Position numbers and translations under genes: made by a program
In this document: piece after piece, positions 63,342-64,000 of the stretch
Layout: the number at the start of each line of letters is the position of its first letter
How positions within the stretch are numbered: position 1 is the stretch's first letter
Notes under the pieces: model-generated
Told to the model about the DNA's origin: nothing
The model's input: only the letters and a program-made list of their open reading frames with translations
The model's database searches: none
Assembly (NCBI GenBank): GCA_963281255.1
Contig: OY725500.1
Coordinates: 4,087,184-4,151,183, forward strand
Reading direction: 5' to 3'
Length of the DNA: 64,000 nt
Source of the DNA: Aphrocallistes beatrix
Taxonomy: Eukaryota > Porifera > Hexactinellida > Sceptrulophora > Aphrocallistidae

Positions 63342-64000
63342 ATGGAAGAGAGAGAAACATCTTCAAGTTATGACATACCCCCACCCAATGACCCAAGTGC
63401 ACATACCAAGTGCTTAATGCGACTGCACAAAAGCGTTAAATCCAGCTCGCCCGTAAAACACATGCTGATATCAATGCAAGAAATAGGATTTCCTGTCAAA
63501 TTGTCTCGAGATTTTTCATGCGAGCCTTGTTCACCTAAAGTAGCCGGGAGTTTCGACCCATTTCGTCAACAAGTAGTGCTTTGTCAGAATAATATCTACT
63601 CTCAAATCCATATGAATCAAGTGTTGGCTCATGAACTGGTGCATTCTTATGATGATAAAACGGTGAATATGAATTGGTATGATTTGAGACATCTCGCGTG
63701 TACTGAAATCAGAGCTGCGAATTTGAGTCGAGAATGTTCTTTTGCTCGTGAAAACCTTGTTATGTTCAATTTTGGCCTCAAAGCTCATAATAAGGAATGT
63801 GTGAAAAATCGCGCAGCTTTGTCAATCACATCTGTAAGGGAAGATTTGTGTTATGAGAATGCACGGGAATTGGTGGATTCGGTTTTTGAGCAGTGTTACA
63901 ACTACACTCGCCCCTTTCAAGGCATCCCCCCTCTCACGCTGATGAAGCCAATGGTACGGGGCGTGTCCAACTTTCTGAATCGAGAGCATCCGGACTATTA
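63342..64000 (+). CDS. ATP23: ATP23 mitochondrial inner-membrane protease, last base(s) cut by window edge
   Basis: ATP23 (M76 metalloprotease) matures subunit 6 of the ATP synthase in yeast and helps assemble the Fo part, acting from the intermembrane space. From the ATG at 63342 the frame stays open for 219 codons and ends with TA at base 64000, which would be a stop if the next base is A or G. The zinc site AHELVHSYDD (HELVH 97-101, with a downstream Asp) is followed by the family segments CTEIRAANLS and NRAALSIT, and by a cysteine-rich C-terminal half (ECSF, KECVKNR, EDLCYENA, FEQCYNYTRPF), as expected for the twin-Cys pattern of this protein. Length agrees with the family (227-246). Confidence 0.9.
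   Translation, partial: MEERETSSSYDIPPPNDPSAHTKCLMRLHKSVKSSSPVKHMLISMQEIGFPVKLSRDFSCEPCSPKVAGSFDPFRQQVVLCQNNIYSQIHMNQVLAHELVHSYDDKTVNMNWYDLRHLACTEIRAANLSRECSFARENLVMFNFGLKAHNKECVKNRAALSITSVREDLCYENARELVDSVFEQCYNYTRPFQGIPPLTLMKPMVRGVSNFLNREHPDY

Overview
This window comes from a small, AT-rich animal genome. The gene set is metazoan: a caspase, two adhesion GPCRs, KRIT1, an annexin, MOB4 and FAAP24. Many genes are single-exon, and the introns I could define are mostly 50-150 bp with GT-AG ends. A TilS-like lysidine synthetase, two linked adhesion GPCRs and very compact spacing point to an early-branching (non-bilaterian, sponge-like) animal. That placement is inference. No bacterial features (operons with ribosome binding sites, CRISPR, IS elements) are present.

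Layout. 1-8 kb: 3' part of RIC1 (+), a tRNA-Pro-like gene, then PUS3, a caspase and an SLBP-like protein, all on the minus strand. 8.8-14.3 kb: adhesion GPCR A (minus, 13 exons, 1305 aa). 14.4-16.4 kb: duplicated hairpin-bearing repeats and a foldback element. 16.4-27 kb: a segmentally duplicated block with three almost identical intronless TANGO2 genes (minus) plus a TANGO2 fragment. 27-30 kb: no gene seen. 30-43.5 kb: nine plus-strand genes 159-447 bp apart (UBXN4, KRIT1, an SH3 protein, TilS, MOB4, GRWD1, SCCPDH, a short STI1/HOP, FAAP24). 43.8-44.7 kb: a large inverted repeat. 48-49.3 kb: a divergent annexin. 51.7-62.8 kb: adhesion GPCR B (plus, 29 exons, 2441 aa). 63.3 kb to the end: ATP23, lacking only its last base(s).

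Main result. The two adhesion GPCRs are paralogues in inverted orientation about 37 kb apart. Both models were rebuilt exon by exon, and all joins keep frame. Each starts with a signal peptide and ends in an Ig-like domain, a GAIN/GPS region and seven membrane segments. Between these lies an unrecognised cysteine-containing module of about 550 residues, always built from eight exons with the same intron phases. Receptor A has one copy and receptor B has three in tandem. The second and third copies of B are almost identical even in introns, so that duplication is recent. A 534-bp hAT-type element with an 8-bp target duplication sits in only one of them, with the empty site preserved in the other.

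Other points of interest: a KRIT1 protein with an extra EF-hand-like C-terminus, heat-shock elements in front of STI1, several hAT-type miniature elements with exact 8-bp target duplications, and unusually perfect hairpins. Lysidine synthetase and ATP23 are probably mitochondrial, and PUS3 is a tRNA-modifying enzyme; the other housekeeping genes show no shared pathway.
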